64,000 nucleotides of DNA, taken from NCBI GenBank assembly GCA_037127255.1, contig JBANSL010000004.1:1116001-1180000 (forward strand), given 5' to 3'. Made by a program: the position numbers and the translations under genes. Every line of letters starts with the position of its first letter. The stretch's first letter is position 1. The notes under the pieces are model-generated. The model was not told the origin of the DNA and made no database searches. It was given only the letters and a program-made list of their open reading frames with translations. This DNA is from Persicaria tinctoria (taxonomy: Eukaryota > Streptophyta > Magnoliopsida > Caryophyllales > Polygonaceae). Of the stretch, positions 1-11,714 are shown piece after piece.

Positions 1-1140
1 AGTCATCAAAAAATCTTTTAATTTTAATCGCAGATGAACAACTAGCTTTGACAAATATCATCATGTCACTCGCGAAGGGTAGAAACAGGATCCGGGGACC
101 CAGTCGGGTAATGTCGAATCCTATTTCTCGGTTTGCTTGGTTTCTTTCTATTTGTAATGTTCAGGCTAGTACTTCCGCTCCTAAAATAAATAGCAATGGG
201 GACAGTGGGTTCCCTTGTCGTAGACCTCTTTCTGGGTTGAAAGGTTATGTGGGTTCGTCATTAACTAGGATTGAAAAGGAGACAGTTTTCACACTACTAA
301 ATCCAGTTACAGAATCTTGTGCAGAAGCCAAATTTCTTTAGAACTTGAAAAAGGAAGTCTCATTCAACTCAGTCGTAGGATTTTTTCATGTCCAATTTTA
401 TCGTCATCCATCCGTTCTTTCCTTTTTTCCTGTGTGAATGAAGGGAAGATTTCATGGTCAATATGAATGTTGTCCTAGATAGCTCGGTTTAATATGAAAG
501 CTCCTTGTAGGGGCTGTATGAGCTTAGACATAACCTTTTTTAGTTTGTCTACTAGAATTTTTGCGATTGTCTTGTAGATCGTAGATCACAAACTTATATG
601 TCTATAATGAGAAGTCGTTGTCGGGTTTTCTATTTTCGGTATTAATGTAATGAATGCTGGTTGATCTGTTTGAAGATTCTACCGGAGTGGAAGAATAATT
701 TTATTGTCTTTGTAACCGTTGGTCCCACTATGTCCTAGTAGCTCTGGTAAAACTCAGCTCTGAGTTCATCCGGTCCTGGTGATTTGTCTTTTCCAATGTT
801 GAATATGGCGTGTTTGATTTCCGAGTTAGTAACATCTTTTATCAGTTCATGGTTATCGGAATCGTTTATTTTCTTGTTTATGAGTTCTAAATAAAGTTCA
901 AGTGTTGTATTGTTGACTTCTTGTTTTTTAAAGCGTTGGATAAAGTCTTCTCTAATTTATGTTCTAATATTTGCTTCTCCTGATATTATTTGCCCTTCTA
1001 CATTAGAGATTTCTTTGATGGTTTTGTTGTTCCTTCTTCCTGTTGCCACTTTGTGAAAGTTTCCGGAATTTGTGTCTGATAGTTTAAGGTGCCTAATTTT
1101 TGCCTTTTGACTCTAGTACAATTTTTCGACCTAATCTCTA
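1..1140 (-). mobile_element. LINE (non-LTR retrotransposon) reverse transcriptase remnant
   Basis: Translating the minus strand gives, in order from 1140 to 1, blocks typical of plant LINE reverse transcriptase: a KDKSPGPDEL-like block near 790, a TIYKTIAKILVDKLKKVMSKL block near 530-600, LIQPLQGAFI, then GLRQGNPLSPLLFILGAEVL near 150-230 and a FASDMMIFVKA block near 50-75, where the catalytic FADD-type box reads FASD. Stop codons interrupt it (for example just after GAEVLA) and the reading frame changes, so it is a dead copy. It runs off the left edge of the window. The family assignment rests on the motif order and is secure; the exact right boundary is not. Confidence 0.8.
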
Positions 1141-1505
1141 CTTCTACCCAAACCCTTTTTTATTTTTTGTTTTTAAACAGGGCGAGGATTTGAGTAGTAC
1201 CGTCTTTGCTAAATTACCATCCAAAGATATTCTTTCGAATGAGAATGTAGAGTTGTAACTTCCAAGTGAGAGGTCAAAAGTTCTAGATCTGGCTGGTGGT
1301 GTAGATGAGCAATCGTGTAGATAACTAAACCATAGTGAACACATGACAGCATCGTGACGAATTGACCAGTCTTAAAGAAGAAAAAGGATATCCGCAATCA
1401 CAAACTCGATCTTCAATTAATGGACATTTTTCATTGTCGTTGATGACATTGATTATTGTTAGATTATCGCCTTTAACCTCGATCCTTCTAAATGCCTTCT
1501 CCTTT
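1141..1505 (+). other. Left half of a degenerate RLP upstream region
   Basis: No gene is present. The stretch around 1430-1505 (a 'gatgacattga' block followed by a 'cctcgatcctt' block) resembles the region upstream of RLP1 around 12015-12075. It stops where copia element 1 is inserted and resumes at 6618. I read it as upstream DNA of a lost RLP copy. Support is by-eye similarity over a few short blocks. Confidence 0.5.
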
Positions 1506-1846
1506 TGAACAGATTAGACATAATCTGTAGCAAAAAACTAATGATCAAGCTAAGAAATCAAGCTGCAATTCATAAGAGGAATGTTCACTATTTCATTCCC
1601 AAAAGAGGCAACTTTGTTGTATGCAATGAATGCTGTCACAGTTGCAATGCAGCAATCCCAAAACCCTACTTTGATGGGTGAGCCACAACTTGTCTTATAT
1701 AGTCCCTAGAGAGGTCATGTACCTAGCACATGGAGACTTGTCTCCTTATTACAAACAAGGCTAAAACTTAGAACAAATTACATGATAAAGATGGGAATTA
1801 TATGAAGTGAAATAACATGAATGAGATAGCATATGTAATCTTCATA
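1506..1846 (-). repeat. Copia 1, 3' LTR
   Basis: It matches 6297-6617 apart from scattered differences and one extra block of about 20 bp near 1818-1838. It lies at the 3' side of the minus-strand element, next to the polypurine tract. Confidence 0.9.
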
Positions 1847-1986
1847 TCCCCCCTTCAAGTTGGACTTGGTGAGAGACCAACAAGTCCTAACTTGGAGGAT
1901 AAGAATCTGTGTTGTCTTTCACCAAGTGCTTTTGTGAGCACATCTGCCAACTGGACACCAGTCCTAACATGTTGAGGAAGCAAAAA

Positions 1987-4900
1987 TCATGCTTGCAACA
2001 TCTCCCTTACAAAATGGCAATCAATTCTCAAATGCTTTGTCCTCTCATGGAAGACTGGATTTTCAGCAATGTGAATAGCTGATTTGTTATCACAAAATAG
2101 AGGAATTGGTAAGGGAATGGATAGTTGTAAAGTCTGCAATATACCTTCTACCCAGACTAACTCACTTGCAGTCATGGACATGCTTCTATACTCAGCTTCA
2201 GCTGAAGATTTAGAGACTGTTGCTTGTTTTTTAGTCTTCCAAGACACTAAGTTTTGCCCAAAGAATACACAATACCCAGTGAGTGATCTAGCACTGAATT
2301 GGCAAGCACCCCAGTCTGCATCACAGTATGGATAAGCATTCATAGGAGAATGTTTGAGATATTGAAGGCCAACTGAAATGGTCCCCTTAAGATACCTGAC
2401 CACATGTAATCCTGCATCAAGGTGTGGTTGCCTTGGTTCAACCATAAACTGGCTTAAGTGTTGAACTGCATAAGAGATGTCTGGTCTAGATAAATTCAAG
2501 AATAACAGCCTCCCAATGAGTCTTTTGTAAACCTCTGGATCCTGGAGGATTTTCCCTTCATCAATAGATAATTTCAAGCCTCTTGGAAGTGGAAATAAGG
2601 CTGGTTTGCAGTCTGTCAATTTACAATCATCAATAATATCCATTGCATATTTCCTCTGATGAATCAATGTGCCTTTACTGTCATGCATAATTTCCAGACC
2701 TATGAAGTACCTTGCTTTCCCAAGGTCTTTGATTGTAAAAGCATCATGAAGAGCCTGGTTGGTAAGCCTGATTTCACATTCATCATCTCCTGACAGCAAT
2801 AGATCATCTACATACACCAATGCCACCACTATCCCTCTGGATACCTTTTTGGTGAACAATGAATAATCCTGAAGTGCTTGAACATAGCCCAGAATCATTA
2901 GGAACTTACATAATTCAGCATTCCATTGTCTTGAAGCTTGCTTCAAGCCATAAATAGATTTCTTCAATTTGCAAGTCAATCCTGGTTTGCTTAAGGGATA
3001 CCCCTCAGGAGGTACCATATAGACTTCTTCCTCTAGAGTTCCATGCAAGAATGCATTGTTGACATCTAGTTGATATAAGGGCCAATTTTTTACTATTGCA
3101 ACTGCAATTAGGATCCTTACAGTTGCAAACTTTGCCACAAGTGAGAAGGTGTGCTTATAATCCTTCCCTTTAATTTGATTATATCCATTTGCCACTAATC
3201 TTGCCTTATACCTTTCAATAGATCCATCTGGCCTGTATTTGATCTTGTAAACCCATTTGCTTCCTATGGGTTTGACTCCCTGATGATAGTAGAAGGGCTC
3301 TGGTTCAGCAGCCATACAAGCAAATGATTGAACAATTTCAGGTTCAACATCTTGCACTTCACTTAGACATTCAGCTAGGAATGACTGAGATAAAGAATTC
3401 CTTTGCCTGTTGCCATGACAGACATAGTCTTGGAGCCTCCTTGGTCTTGTGTGCTCCCTAACAGACCTCCTTAAGGGAGGGAAAGCTTCAAGATCTTGCA
3501 ATAATTCAGCTGTAATAGGACTATTCTGAGCATCAGACTGCAATGAGTCAACTATCTGAGAAGGAATCCTTGATGAACTACTGCTCTCCTCAAAATGCTG
3601 ATTCTGTACTGGAGATTCCTGCATCATCATGGGTGTCTGTGTGTCACCATGATCATCAAGAGCAGGATTCACTAAAGGCAAGCTGAATGTTTGGTTATTA
3701 CTCTCAAGGTCAGGCACAGGCTGACCAATAATTTTGAAAGGAAATGTGTTCTCCCTGCAAATAACATCTCTGCTAACAAAAACTTTGTGACAATCCAAGT
3801 CCCAAAGCTTATAACCTTTTTGACCAAAAGGATATCCTAGCAATACACATTTTCTAGCCTTAGGACCCATTTTATCTTTACTGTCATGAGATATGGGAGC
3901 ATAACACAGGCTGCCAATTACTCTCAATTCATCATAATTGGGAGCCTTGTTAAACAACTTTTCATAAGGTGTCTTCCAATTCAGCACTTCTGTGGGCATC
4001 TTATTAATCAAATGAGTAGCTTCTAGCAAACATTCACCCCAAAATTTAATGGGTAAGGATGCATGGATCCTTAGACATCTTGCAGTTTCTACAAGATGTC
4101 TATGCTTCCTCTCTACTCTCCCATTCTATTGGGGAGTATAAGGAATTGTTCTTTGATGAACTATCCCTTCTTTAGCAAACAATTCCAAGCACTGCCTCTG
4201 TACAAATTCTGTCCCATTGTCTGTTCTTATGCATTTAACACAACAAGCAAACTGATTTTTCACACATGCTAAGAAATCACTAATGGCTTTGAAGACCTAT
4301 AACTTGTTCTTGAGAAGAAAAGTCCAAGTCACCCTTGTGCAGTCATCAAGGATGGTTAAAAAATAAGAAAAGCCATTATAAGTCAAGCATTTATATGGAC
4401 CCCATAAATCCATGTGAATCAATTCAAAAGGCCTTCCTGCCATACTGTTACTCCTCTCAAAGGGAAGTCTGTGATGCTTTGACAAAGCATAAGATTCACA
4501 AACAAAATCTTTCAAAACAGAAGCATCAAACATATGCAAGTGTCTCAACTTAGACAAAGAACTGTGACCAAATCTAGCATGAACTGTTTCTAAACTGATG
4601 CTAGCCTTATTACAACTTTTAAGAACTCTTGACTCATCATGTCTTGACCTTGGATCCTCTGCAAACACCTTGTATAGGCCATGCTTCCGCACTCCTCCTA
4701 GCACCACTTTCTTAGATCCAGGGTCCTGAAATAGACAATGAGTCCTCGTGAATAATGCTACAAGATCAGTGTCATCAAGCATTTTTCCAACAGATAGCAG
4801 TCTATGTTTGAAATCAGGCACAATCAAAACATCCTCTAAAATAACTGATTTTGACAACTGTAACTTTCCCATCTCATTAACAGTTTTAATAGCTCCATCT

Positions 4901-6243
4901 GGGAGTCCTATATGCACAGGTTTATTCAGTTTTCTTCTGTTGAATAAGCACTGAGAATCAGCAATCATGTGATCTGTGGCTCCAGTATCAATTATCCACT
5001 CAACAGAAGTCTCTTCTTTCAAACAAACATTAGCATTAATGGCAAGAATGTTACCTGCAAAGTTGGCAAAGGAGCTACCACTGCTGTCAGCTATACTGTT
5101 TCCTCTCATCTTCTTAAGAACTTCTTGATAAACTGCACTCACCATTGCAGAGTCCAGGTTTCCTTCCCCATTCTCTTCATCAAGTGGACTTCCCTGAGTA
5201 GAGCCTGTTGCATTAGCTGCCATCCTGGATCCCTGAGCCTTCCTTTCCTTTTCCTTAAGCTCATTGAACCATTCAGGCACCCCATGAATCTTAAAGCATT
5301 GATTCACATTGTGACCCTTATAACCATAGTGAGTGCATTTTGAATTGAGCTTAATCCTCTTCAATTCTTTCCAGTCCTTCACATCCTTCCTGAATGATTG
5401 ACTGTTGCTGCTGTTGCTATTCCCATTGTTGCCTTGATAACCAGTACTGCCTCTATTTGCCACCATAGCACTTGATTTAGAAGCACCAATCAATGATCCA
5501 TTTGTCCCGTTAGTTGCCTCATTACCAGTCTCAACTTGCTGCAACATAGAGTATGCTTTGTTTATGGTGGGTAAGGGATCTGTAGCCAAGATCTGGTTTC
5601 TGGCAGCTTCAAAATTATCATTCAAGCTAACTAAGAACTGCATCAATCTGCTTCTAGACTCTATCTCTGCAAGCTTCTTTTTCAAGTCACAAGTGCATCT
5701 ACTAATGGCACCACAGCTGCACTCTGGCAAATTTTCCAACACCTGCAACTCATCCCAGCCTCTTTTAAATTGATTATACAGCTCTGCTAAAGTCATAGAA
5801 CCCTGAACAATATTTCCCAATCTTTTCTTGATCTGAAAAATAAGAGGCACATTAGCCTGTCCAAACCTCTCCAGAATATCATCCCATAGAGCTTTGGATG
5901 AATCAATGAAAACAAAGCCCTCTGCAACAGTTTTAGTCATTGAATTCAAAAGCCAGCATCTAACCATAAAATCTGATCTTACCCACTTCTCAAGATCAGC
6001 ATGTCCAGCAGCCGGTTTAGAACAAGATCCATTAATAAGTGCTAACTTACATTTTGCTCCAAGAGCCATTGTCACTCCACGGCTCCAGGTCATGTAATTC
6101 GTCCCATCAAACGGAATTGCCACCAACTGAGCACCAGGGTGGTCTGAATTAGAAAGATACAGAGGATCATTCATGTTGGTTGTCGCAGCCATATCTTCTG
6201 GAGGTAAGTTTTCCAATCCTGCTTCCCTTGTTGTGCTGAACAT
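1987..6243 (-). pseudogene. Copia 1 gag-pol, one frame with two premature stops
   Basis: The start ATG is at 6243. A single frame runs to 1987 (about 1,418 codons), broken only by TAG at 4297-4299 and TAG at 4126-4128. Seen in order: copia-type gag N-domain; a zinc knuckle (CTHYGYKGHNVNQC) whose second Cys has become Tyr; protease motif DTGATDH; an integrase zinc finger with a second Cys-to-Tyr change (CESYALSKH); integrase core with HMDLWGP and a TDNGTEF block between the stops; reverse transcriptase with YVDDLLLSGDD; and RNase H with DADWG and AEAEYRSM. Both stops sit where family members usually have Gln, as expected for CAG to TAG. The element cannot make a functional polyprotein. Confidence 0.93.
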
Positions 6244-6284
6244 AAAAGATTTAAAACGAGCTAAAATGGAGGATTAACCTGCAA

Positions 6285-6296
6285 GCTCTGATACCA
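6285..6296 (-). other. Copia 1 primer-binding site
   Basis: The minus strand reads TGGTATCAGAGC, complementary to the 3' end of plant initiator-Met tRNA, directly inside the right (5') LTR. Confidence 0.85.
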
Positions 6297-6617
6297 TTAA
6301 CAGATTAGACATAATCTGTAGCAAAAAACTAATGATCAAGCTAAGAAATCAAGCTGCAATTCATAAGAGGAATGTTCACTGTTTCATTCCCAAAAGAGGC
6401 AACTTTGCTGTATGCAATGAATGCCGTCACATCTGCAGCAATCCCAAAATCCTACTTTGATGGGTGAGCCACAACTTATCTTATATAGTTCCTAGAGAGG
6501 TCATGTGCCTAGCACATGGAGACTTGTCTCCTTATTACAAACAAGGCTAAAACTTAGAACAAATTACATGATAAAGATGGGAATTATATGAAGTGAAATA
6601 ACATTGTAATCTTCATA
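6297..6617 (-). repeat. Copia 1, 5' LTR
   Basis: This is the direct repeat of 1506-1846. It is followed at 6618 by the second copy of the 5-bp target duplication. Confidence 0.88.
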
Positions 6618-7027
6618 CCTTTCACTGTCATAAGGCCTTGGTGTAGGTCAATATTTGACAAAATCACAATCCACAATCACACAATAGTTTCGAACCACAA
6701 AAACCTGCCTACGCGAACCCCTTTAATAATATTCTAAGTCTTGCCAGACTTGTAATATGCGACGGTCAATTTAAATCCCTCAATAAAATATTAAAATACA
6801 AAGGGAAATGATGACTCTAAAAACCAATGTAATTGAGAATAATGATAAATTGATAAACTATTTAGAAGCTTTAGAATGTTTGGATTCCATTGAATTTTTA
6901 ATTATAATATAATTAAATTACCTCGTTAGTGTTTGATTATATAAATAAAAATCTCGCAAAAACCGAGGTAAAACACAAACATTAATATAACTAAATAATC
7001 ACATAAATGAAGTTAAAATAATGACAA
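6618..7027 (+). other. RLP upstream remnant, right half, then AT-rich DNA
   Basis: The first 140 bases parallel the RLP1 upstream region around 12070-12230: the 'ctgtcataag' block, 'cacaatccacaatcacac', 'tagtttcgaa' and 'aacccctttaataat' occur in the same order. The rest is AT-rich with no coding signal. Confidence 0.6.
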
Positions 7028-7036
7028 TATATTTAA

Positions 7037-7712
7037 GGGAAATTTACAGAAAACCGCCCCTTAAATATGAGTGTTTTCACTTAACCACCCATTAAATTTA
7101 AAATTACAGAAAACCACCCTTTGAATAGTTTTTTCTTACAACTCACCACCTCTTCATCTATTTTCATTAATTTATCATTAAATATATTATATTTTAATAT
7201 TTTTAAACTTAAATTTGACTATAAATATATTCAAAATTTTAATTTAATGGCTCGATTATATTTTAGGGATAATTTTATTTATTTTTAAAAAACAATAAAT
7301 ATAGCCTACAATTATTATCTTAATAATTATATTTAAGTTATATGATTAATTGATAACCTAATTTTTTAAAATTTAGGTAAATTTAAAGAAAAAAGTTACA
7401 TATAAAAAATAAAAGGGATCAAACTCATATTTTAAGTTGAAAATTATTAACTATTTATTATTATTTTTTAAAAATAAATAAAATGATCACTAAAATATAA
7501 TCAAGCCCTTAAATTCAAATTTTGAATATATTTATAATCAAATTTGAGTTTAAAGACATTAAAATATAATATATTTAATGATAAATTCATGAAAATAGAT
7601 AAAGGGGTGGTGAGTTGTAAGTAAAAACCATTTAAAGAGTGATTTTCTGTAATTTCGAATTTAAAGGGTGGTTAAGTGAAAACACCCATATTTAAGGGGT
7701 GGTAAATTTTCC
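7037..7712. mobile_element. Fold-back MITE, MULE type, 9-bp TSD
   Basis: The left end GGGAAATTTAC and the inverted right end GGAAAATTTAC begin long inverted repeats. Arms at about 7037-7290 and 7470-7712 pair almost throughout, so most of the 676-bp element is a hairpin. The 9-base repeat 'tatatttaa' occurs at 7028-7036 and 7713-7721. A 9-bp duplication is the hallmark of Mutator-like elements. It has no coding capacity. Confidence 0.82.
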
Positions 7713-7837
7713 TATATTTAATACATTGTAGAATCCAAAAATACCTGAAATTAAAACACCTTAAAAATGATGTTAACCAAACAACACATTATCTATTAAC
7801 ATTATATATAAACTTAATGAATTGGAATCCAAACACA

Positions 7838-8174
7838 CAGGGACGGACCTAGGGGTGGGCTGGTATATGTTGCCGCCCACCCCATTTGAAAATAATACAT
7901 GTATATTATAGATGTATTAAGGAACACACTGCTATTGAACCCCTCTCTAGGTTAAATCATCATTACTCTCTTTTCTCTCCTTTTTTTTGTATTTCTTTCT
8001 CTCTTTTTTTGCTTTTATTTTTACTCCAATTTTTTTTTCTGGTTAATTAATTCTATTATTACTACTTTAAATATAAATAAAAAATTTATTTTTAATTTTT
8101 CATTTAATAAGAAAAAAATTATAATTATATGTAAATTCAGCCTACCCCAAAATATAATCCTGGTTCCGTGCCTG
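7838..8174. mobile_element. hAT-type MITE, 8-bp TSD
   Basis: The left end CAGGGACGGACC and the inverted right end CAGGCACGGAACC form the terminal inverted repeat. 'caaacaca' is duplicated exactly at 7830-7837 and 8175-8182. An 8-bp duplication with CAGGG-type ends is diagnostic of hAT elements. The 337-bp interior is AT-rich and non-coding. Confidence 0.88.
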
Positions 8175-8182
8175 CAAACACA

Positions 8183-8263
8183 CTCTCACTCTTATAACTC
8201 ATATAAATACAACTTATTTACAGTTGTTACTCTCCTTGTATTCAGTTCAGCTGCTTATAGTCA
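8183..8263 (+). pseudogene. 5' remnant of an RLP gene (promoter and leader)
   Basis: It matches the RLP1 core promoter and leader at 12237-12350: a 'tataaata' box (8202-8209), 'acagttgttactctccttgta', then the 'ttcagtt' of the signal-peptide codons. The leader segment carrying the start codon is missing, apparently lost between short 'gta' repeats, and homology ends near 8263. With 1141-1505 and 6618-7027 it is the trace of a further RLP copy. Confidence 0.7.
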
Positions 8264-9005
8264 GGTCCTGGCTACGAGTACGAGTTCACATTTTACATTT
8301 TCCAACAAGAAGATTATGAAGATTATCATGTTTTAACATGATTTATTAAGCTATTCAGCTCATTAACTCAGCTCATGCTTAGCTCAAATTTCATATTATG
8401 CTTTTCTTCCTAAAACGTGGTCCCAAGCCATGTTTAGCTAGCTTTGTCTTCTTGTGTAATAAGGGACAGCTGTCCCATGTGACTTGCACATGCTCTCTAC
8501 ATTGCATACTATATAAGACAATGTTTTGCTCCCCCAAATGTAGGGTTTTTGGGATGTGAGCCGCCAATGATTAAGACTTGAGAGCCATTTCTGGGTATTT
8601 TGCTGTGGCTGTCATGAATTTCCTATTTTGCTGATGTTTGGCTAGTTTCTTGCTTGACTGTGATGGATTGCTGATAGACATTTACTTTCTTCATAAAGAT
8701 TATATTCCTTAACTTGTTATTAAGGATGACGTGTAGTGTCAAGTCTTACTAGCTTAATTAGTTATTAAGGATGACGTGTAGTGACCAGTAGGTCATGAGT
8801 TCGAATCCCCCTATCCTATATTGTAATAGGTCTAGTGCTTACCTATGAACCGAAAAAAAAAACAGGCCATGTTTAACAGTAGTATTATAGTATATAAAAA
8901 CACCGCTTGTTTTCTTGCATTATAACTTTTCTATCTTATCAATAACATCTCTAGTATCTAAAATCACATTTTTCTACATATTTTTTTTTAGAAGCAGGAT
9001 AAGGA
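8264..9005. other. Non-coding stretch with a weak SINE-like piece
   Basis: No reading frame or splice pattern is convincing. A 23-base segment ('gttattaaggatgacgtgta...') occurs at about 8717 and again at 8761. It is followed by a tRNA B-box-like 'gagttcgaatccc' near 8798-8811 and an A-run near 8861, the layout of a SINE fragment. No flanking target duplication was found. Confidence 0.4.
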
Positions 9006-9491
9006 TTAGGAAAGTCGCCGACGACCCGACTTCTTTTCTAGCACGTCCGAGCGGATGAGAACACAGAGTTCTGGATCAGCAGCGAAGCTATCATCGGCAG
9101 GGGAGCTATGAGCCAAACGAGCAATCATGTCAGCCACAACAATCGAATCCCTGAAAATATGACGAATAGCAACATTAGAAAAGAAACGAAGAAATGTAGA
9201 AGTATCAACCATCAACATCTCAATGTTCCAAGGGCAAGAACAATCCCCTAGAAGAGCTTTTATAACGACTAAACAATTGCCTTCGATAAGTAGATTATCG
9301 AGACCCAAGTGTAGCGCCTTAACCACACCCATGTGCAGTCCCATTGCCTCGGAGAAGACAACAGATGTGTTGTTGCAAAGACCAGAACCAAAGGACACCA
9401 CCGTTCCATTGTGATCGCGGATAACGAATCCAAAAGAGCCATTTTCTGATGGGAAGTAAGAACCGTCGAAATTAAGTTTATAGTGCCCCAA
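9006..9491 (-). pseudogene. RNase H-like domain (LINE-derived, RVT_3 type)
   Basis: This 161-codon frame carries the plant LINE/RVT_3 RNase H fold: LNFDGSY (first catalytic Asp, about residue 9), GFVIRDHNG, SEAMGLHMGV (catalytic Glu, about residue 48) and LLIEGNCLVVIKALL, where family members usually have EGD(S/C), so the third acidic residue is Asn. A long T-run at 8980-8990 fits the poly(A) tail of a minus-strand retroposon. Upstream (9492-9600) the coding similarity continues out of frame. It is probably the 3' end of a dead LINE. A domesticated single-domain gene is less likely given the Asn. Confidence 0.7.
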
Positions 9492-9797
9492 ATGTACGTG
9501 GCTTTTTCCGCCTCTCGGATCTCTGAGCGGTTGTTGTCAGATTGACCGGTTGGTTGTTGGTGTTACTCTTATTTCGGGTCACTTGTACGTGTTGTAGGCT
9601 TGTCATCCTGTGAGGCCCTCTAGCAGTCCACGAGTTTGTAACAGTATGGTAGAATAAAACCGATTTACATATATTATATATATACCTCCATTTATGAATT
9701 CTTTCTACATTTTAACCTTTTTATTTCTTGGTATTTTTACAAGTATAACCAAAATAAATAATTTTTTTAAAAAAAAAAATAGTTTGATATACATTTT
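9492..9797. other. Non-coding stretch
   Basis: The left 100 bases look like an out-of-frame continuation of the LINE RNase H piece. The rest is AT-rich. The end (about 9730-9797) resembles the DNA at 53210-53280, a shared anonymous repeat. Confidence 0.4.
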
Positions 9798-9811
9798 GTA
9801 AATTGATGTCT

Positions 9812-10116
9812 TTTTTTTTTTCGATTAAGTAAAAATTCGAGTTCAGACAAGCTTGAAACTCGAGAGGCCGACAAGTCGGCAGACGGCACACCGTCAAACA
9901 TACAACAAATACATACATAAACGGTGCAAAAGACCAGACTAAACAACAACGAAAGATGAAACAAAGCAAACCTAAAGCTAACAAGTCGGGGACATAGACT
10001 ACGGATGAAGCCAAGCACCATCATGAAATGACACCGTTGGCCAGCGATACATCAGGCATCCTTTTGGACAGTGAAGACAAACCTCCAAAGAATCTTTCCG
10101 TACACGGAGTCGCCCC
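9812..10116 (-). mobile_element. 5'-truncated retroposon with poly(A) and 14-bp TSD
   Basis: The segment starts with an 11-base T-run (a poly(A) tail on the minus strand). It is bracketed by 'gtaaattgatgtct' at 9798-9811 and 10117-10130. This is target-primed insertion by LINE machinery. The body has no recognisable protein, so it may be a LINE 3' untranslated end or a SINE. Confidence 0.78.
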
Positions 10117-10253
10117 GTAAATTGATGTCTATAATTTCAAATAAAATGTGTGTTTTAAAGTTTATAATACCAAAAAAATAATTAAAAAATAAATAAATTG
10201 CTTTCCACCTGGTCAATGCCATGAATGACGCTCCCTCTAGAGTTGTCCGCTTT

Positions 10254-10435
10254 TTTTTATCCTTTCCAGTTCAAGTGGGCTTAGCCCACTCTACATCTGG
10301 ATCGGGTTACTGTAGGCTCATTTAAGAGGTTGACCCTCCCACTCACAAGCGTCTCCATGTTTCCACGGGGATTCGAACTTCGAACCTCGAGGCATGGGAT
10401 GTAGCCCCATAACCACTACACCAACTTGTGATTGG
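10254..10435 (-). mobile_element. tRNA-derived SINE with 16-bp TSD
   Basis: The minus strand carries an A-box-like AGTTGGTGTAGTGGTTA and a B-box-like GGTTCGAA repeated as GTTCGAATCCC, and ends in an A-run. 'tagagttgtccgcttt' is duplicated at 10238-10253 and 10436-10451. Box order, tail and long TSD identify a SINE. It is not a functional tRNA gene. Confidence 0.88.
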
Positions 10436-10451
10436 TAGAGTTGTCCGCTTT

Positions 10452-11316
10452 GATACGCAATCTTCTGCCGTAGTAGTCATTTCATCGACAATTTTCTCCG
10501 GTGACATTAAGTCCTACTAGACTAACCATCAAAGACGTTATTCTCAGAGTGTCTATTTCACAATAATGAATATCAACACTTTTATTAGTGAATATCACTT
10601 TATAAAATAACAAATAAAATAGACTTACTATATGAATATTAAGTTTTTTTTTTTGGTCAAGTATATGAATATTAAGTTAATCATAATAAAAGTATGTATA
10701 CGAAAATATATCTAACAACTTCGAATAATATAGTCCTCCCATATGAATATTAAGTTACTCATACGAAGTATTGTATAACCGGATATATTCAATATTCATA
10801 TAGATATTTGTAAATTTTATACTGTCCCATTAAAATCAAGTTCGACATTGTCATGATATTTTATCCAAATTAAATTTCTTCTATATTTTGTACCACCAAT
10901 TTATTAAAATATTCAATTTTATATTGTTTCCTTAATTCTACATTTTTATATTTTATTAAAGTATTTTATTGGCTGAATATATCCAATGTTTTGCATATTC
11001 ATATTAAATTGATGAAATATTCATATGTAATTAACTAAATGTTCATATTTAATTTACTAAATATTCATATTTAATTTGATACTTTATCCGTTTTTTTACA
11101 ACGTCTCGATTAAAATGACGTCTTGTATACCACTGATATTTTATCCGACTTTTTTTTTCAATATTTTATAATGATTTAATTAAAATATTCTATGTTATAT
11201 CCTTACGTTAATTGTTACCATATACGGATGTTGATGATAACCATAATTTCAGTCTTCTCATTTACTATAGTTATTATTTGCCTTTGAATTTCCTAATCAA
11301 ATACAACTCTTCCACC
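10452..11316. other. AT-rich intergenic DNA
   Basis: The run is very AT-rich, with the word 'atgaatattaagtt' and its 'atattcatat' relatives recurring from about 10630 to 11080. I see no gene, splice pattern or bounded element. Confidence 0.5.
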
Positions 11317-11324
11317 GTAAGTAT

Positions 11325-11706
11325 CAGGGGCGGCCGCGCGGGGGGCGCGGGGGGCGGCCGCTCCTCCCTCCGGCGACTTAATTTCGTATATATGTTAAAA
11401 AAATAAGGTAAAAAAGTAAAAAAATGTGAAAGATAACACTAAATTTGTCTAGCTTAGTTGGTGAAAAGGAGGGAAGGAAGTGAAAAGGATTCAAGAGGTC
11501 ATGGGTTCAAACCTCACTCCTTCCTTTTTCCCATTATTTTTTAGTCCAACTAAAATATTTTTGTAATAAAATATCGTATTTATACCTCAAATTCTAGTTT
11601 TCTTTCAATATATTTAAAAAAATTCTTTATTATATATACCGAGGAAATTTTTTTTCCCCAACAAACAATTTCGCCCCCTCTCTAGCGATTCCCGTGGCCG
11701 CCACTG
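11325..11706. mobile_element. hAT-type non-autonomous element, 8-bp TSD
   Basis: The ends CAGGGGCGGCC and (inverted) CAGTGGCGGCC form the terminal repeats. 'gtaagtat' is duplicated exactly at 11317-11324 and 11707-11714. The left 50 bases are extremely GC-rich (a run of G and C to about 11375) in an AT-rich setting. A tRNA-like pair 'tagcttagttggtg' and 'gggttcaaacctc' lies inside (11450-11515). It has no protein coding capacity. Confidence 0.87.
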
Positions 11707-11714
11707 GTAAGTAT

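Larger units (their letters stand above)
1506..6617 (-). mobile_element. Ty1/copia LTR retrotransposon 1 (near full length, disabled)
   Basis: This 5.1-kb element lies on the minus strand. LTR-like direct repeats are at 1506-1846 and 6297-6617. A primer-binding site matching initiator-Met tRNA (TGGTATCAGAGC on the minus strand) is at 6285-6296, and a purine tract (GAAGGGGGGA on the minus strand) touches the inner edge of the left LTR near 1847-1856. The direct repeat 'ccttt' at 1501-1505 and 6618-6622 is a 5-bp target duplication. The flanks rejoin into a sequence resembling the RLP1 upstream region. Domain order gag, protease, integrase, reverse transcriptase, RNase H defines copia. The right LTR lacks about 20 bp present in the left one, so the insertion is not recent. 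Confidence 0.93.

Noticed and set aside
10376..10425. tRNA-like B box as a tRNA gene
   Set aside because: It is part of a SINE with a poly(A) tail and 16-bp TSD, and does not fold as a full cloverleaf.
11447..11515. Possible SINE inside the hAT element
   Set aside because: The A-box and B-box words are present but there is no tail or duplication of its own; left as a note in the element entry.
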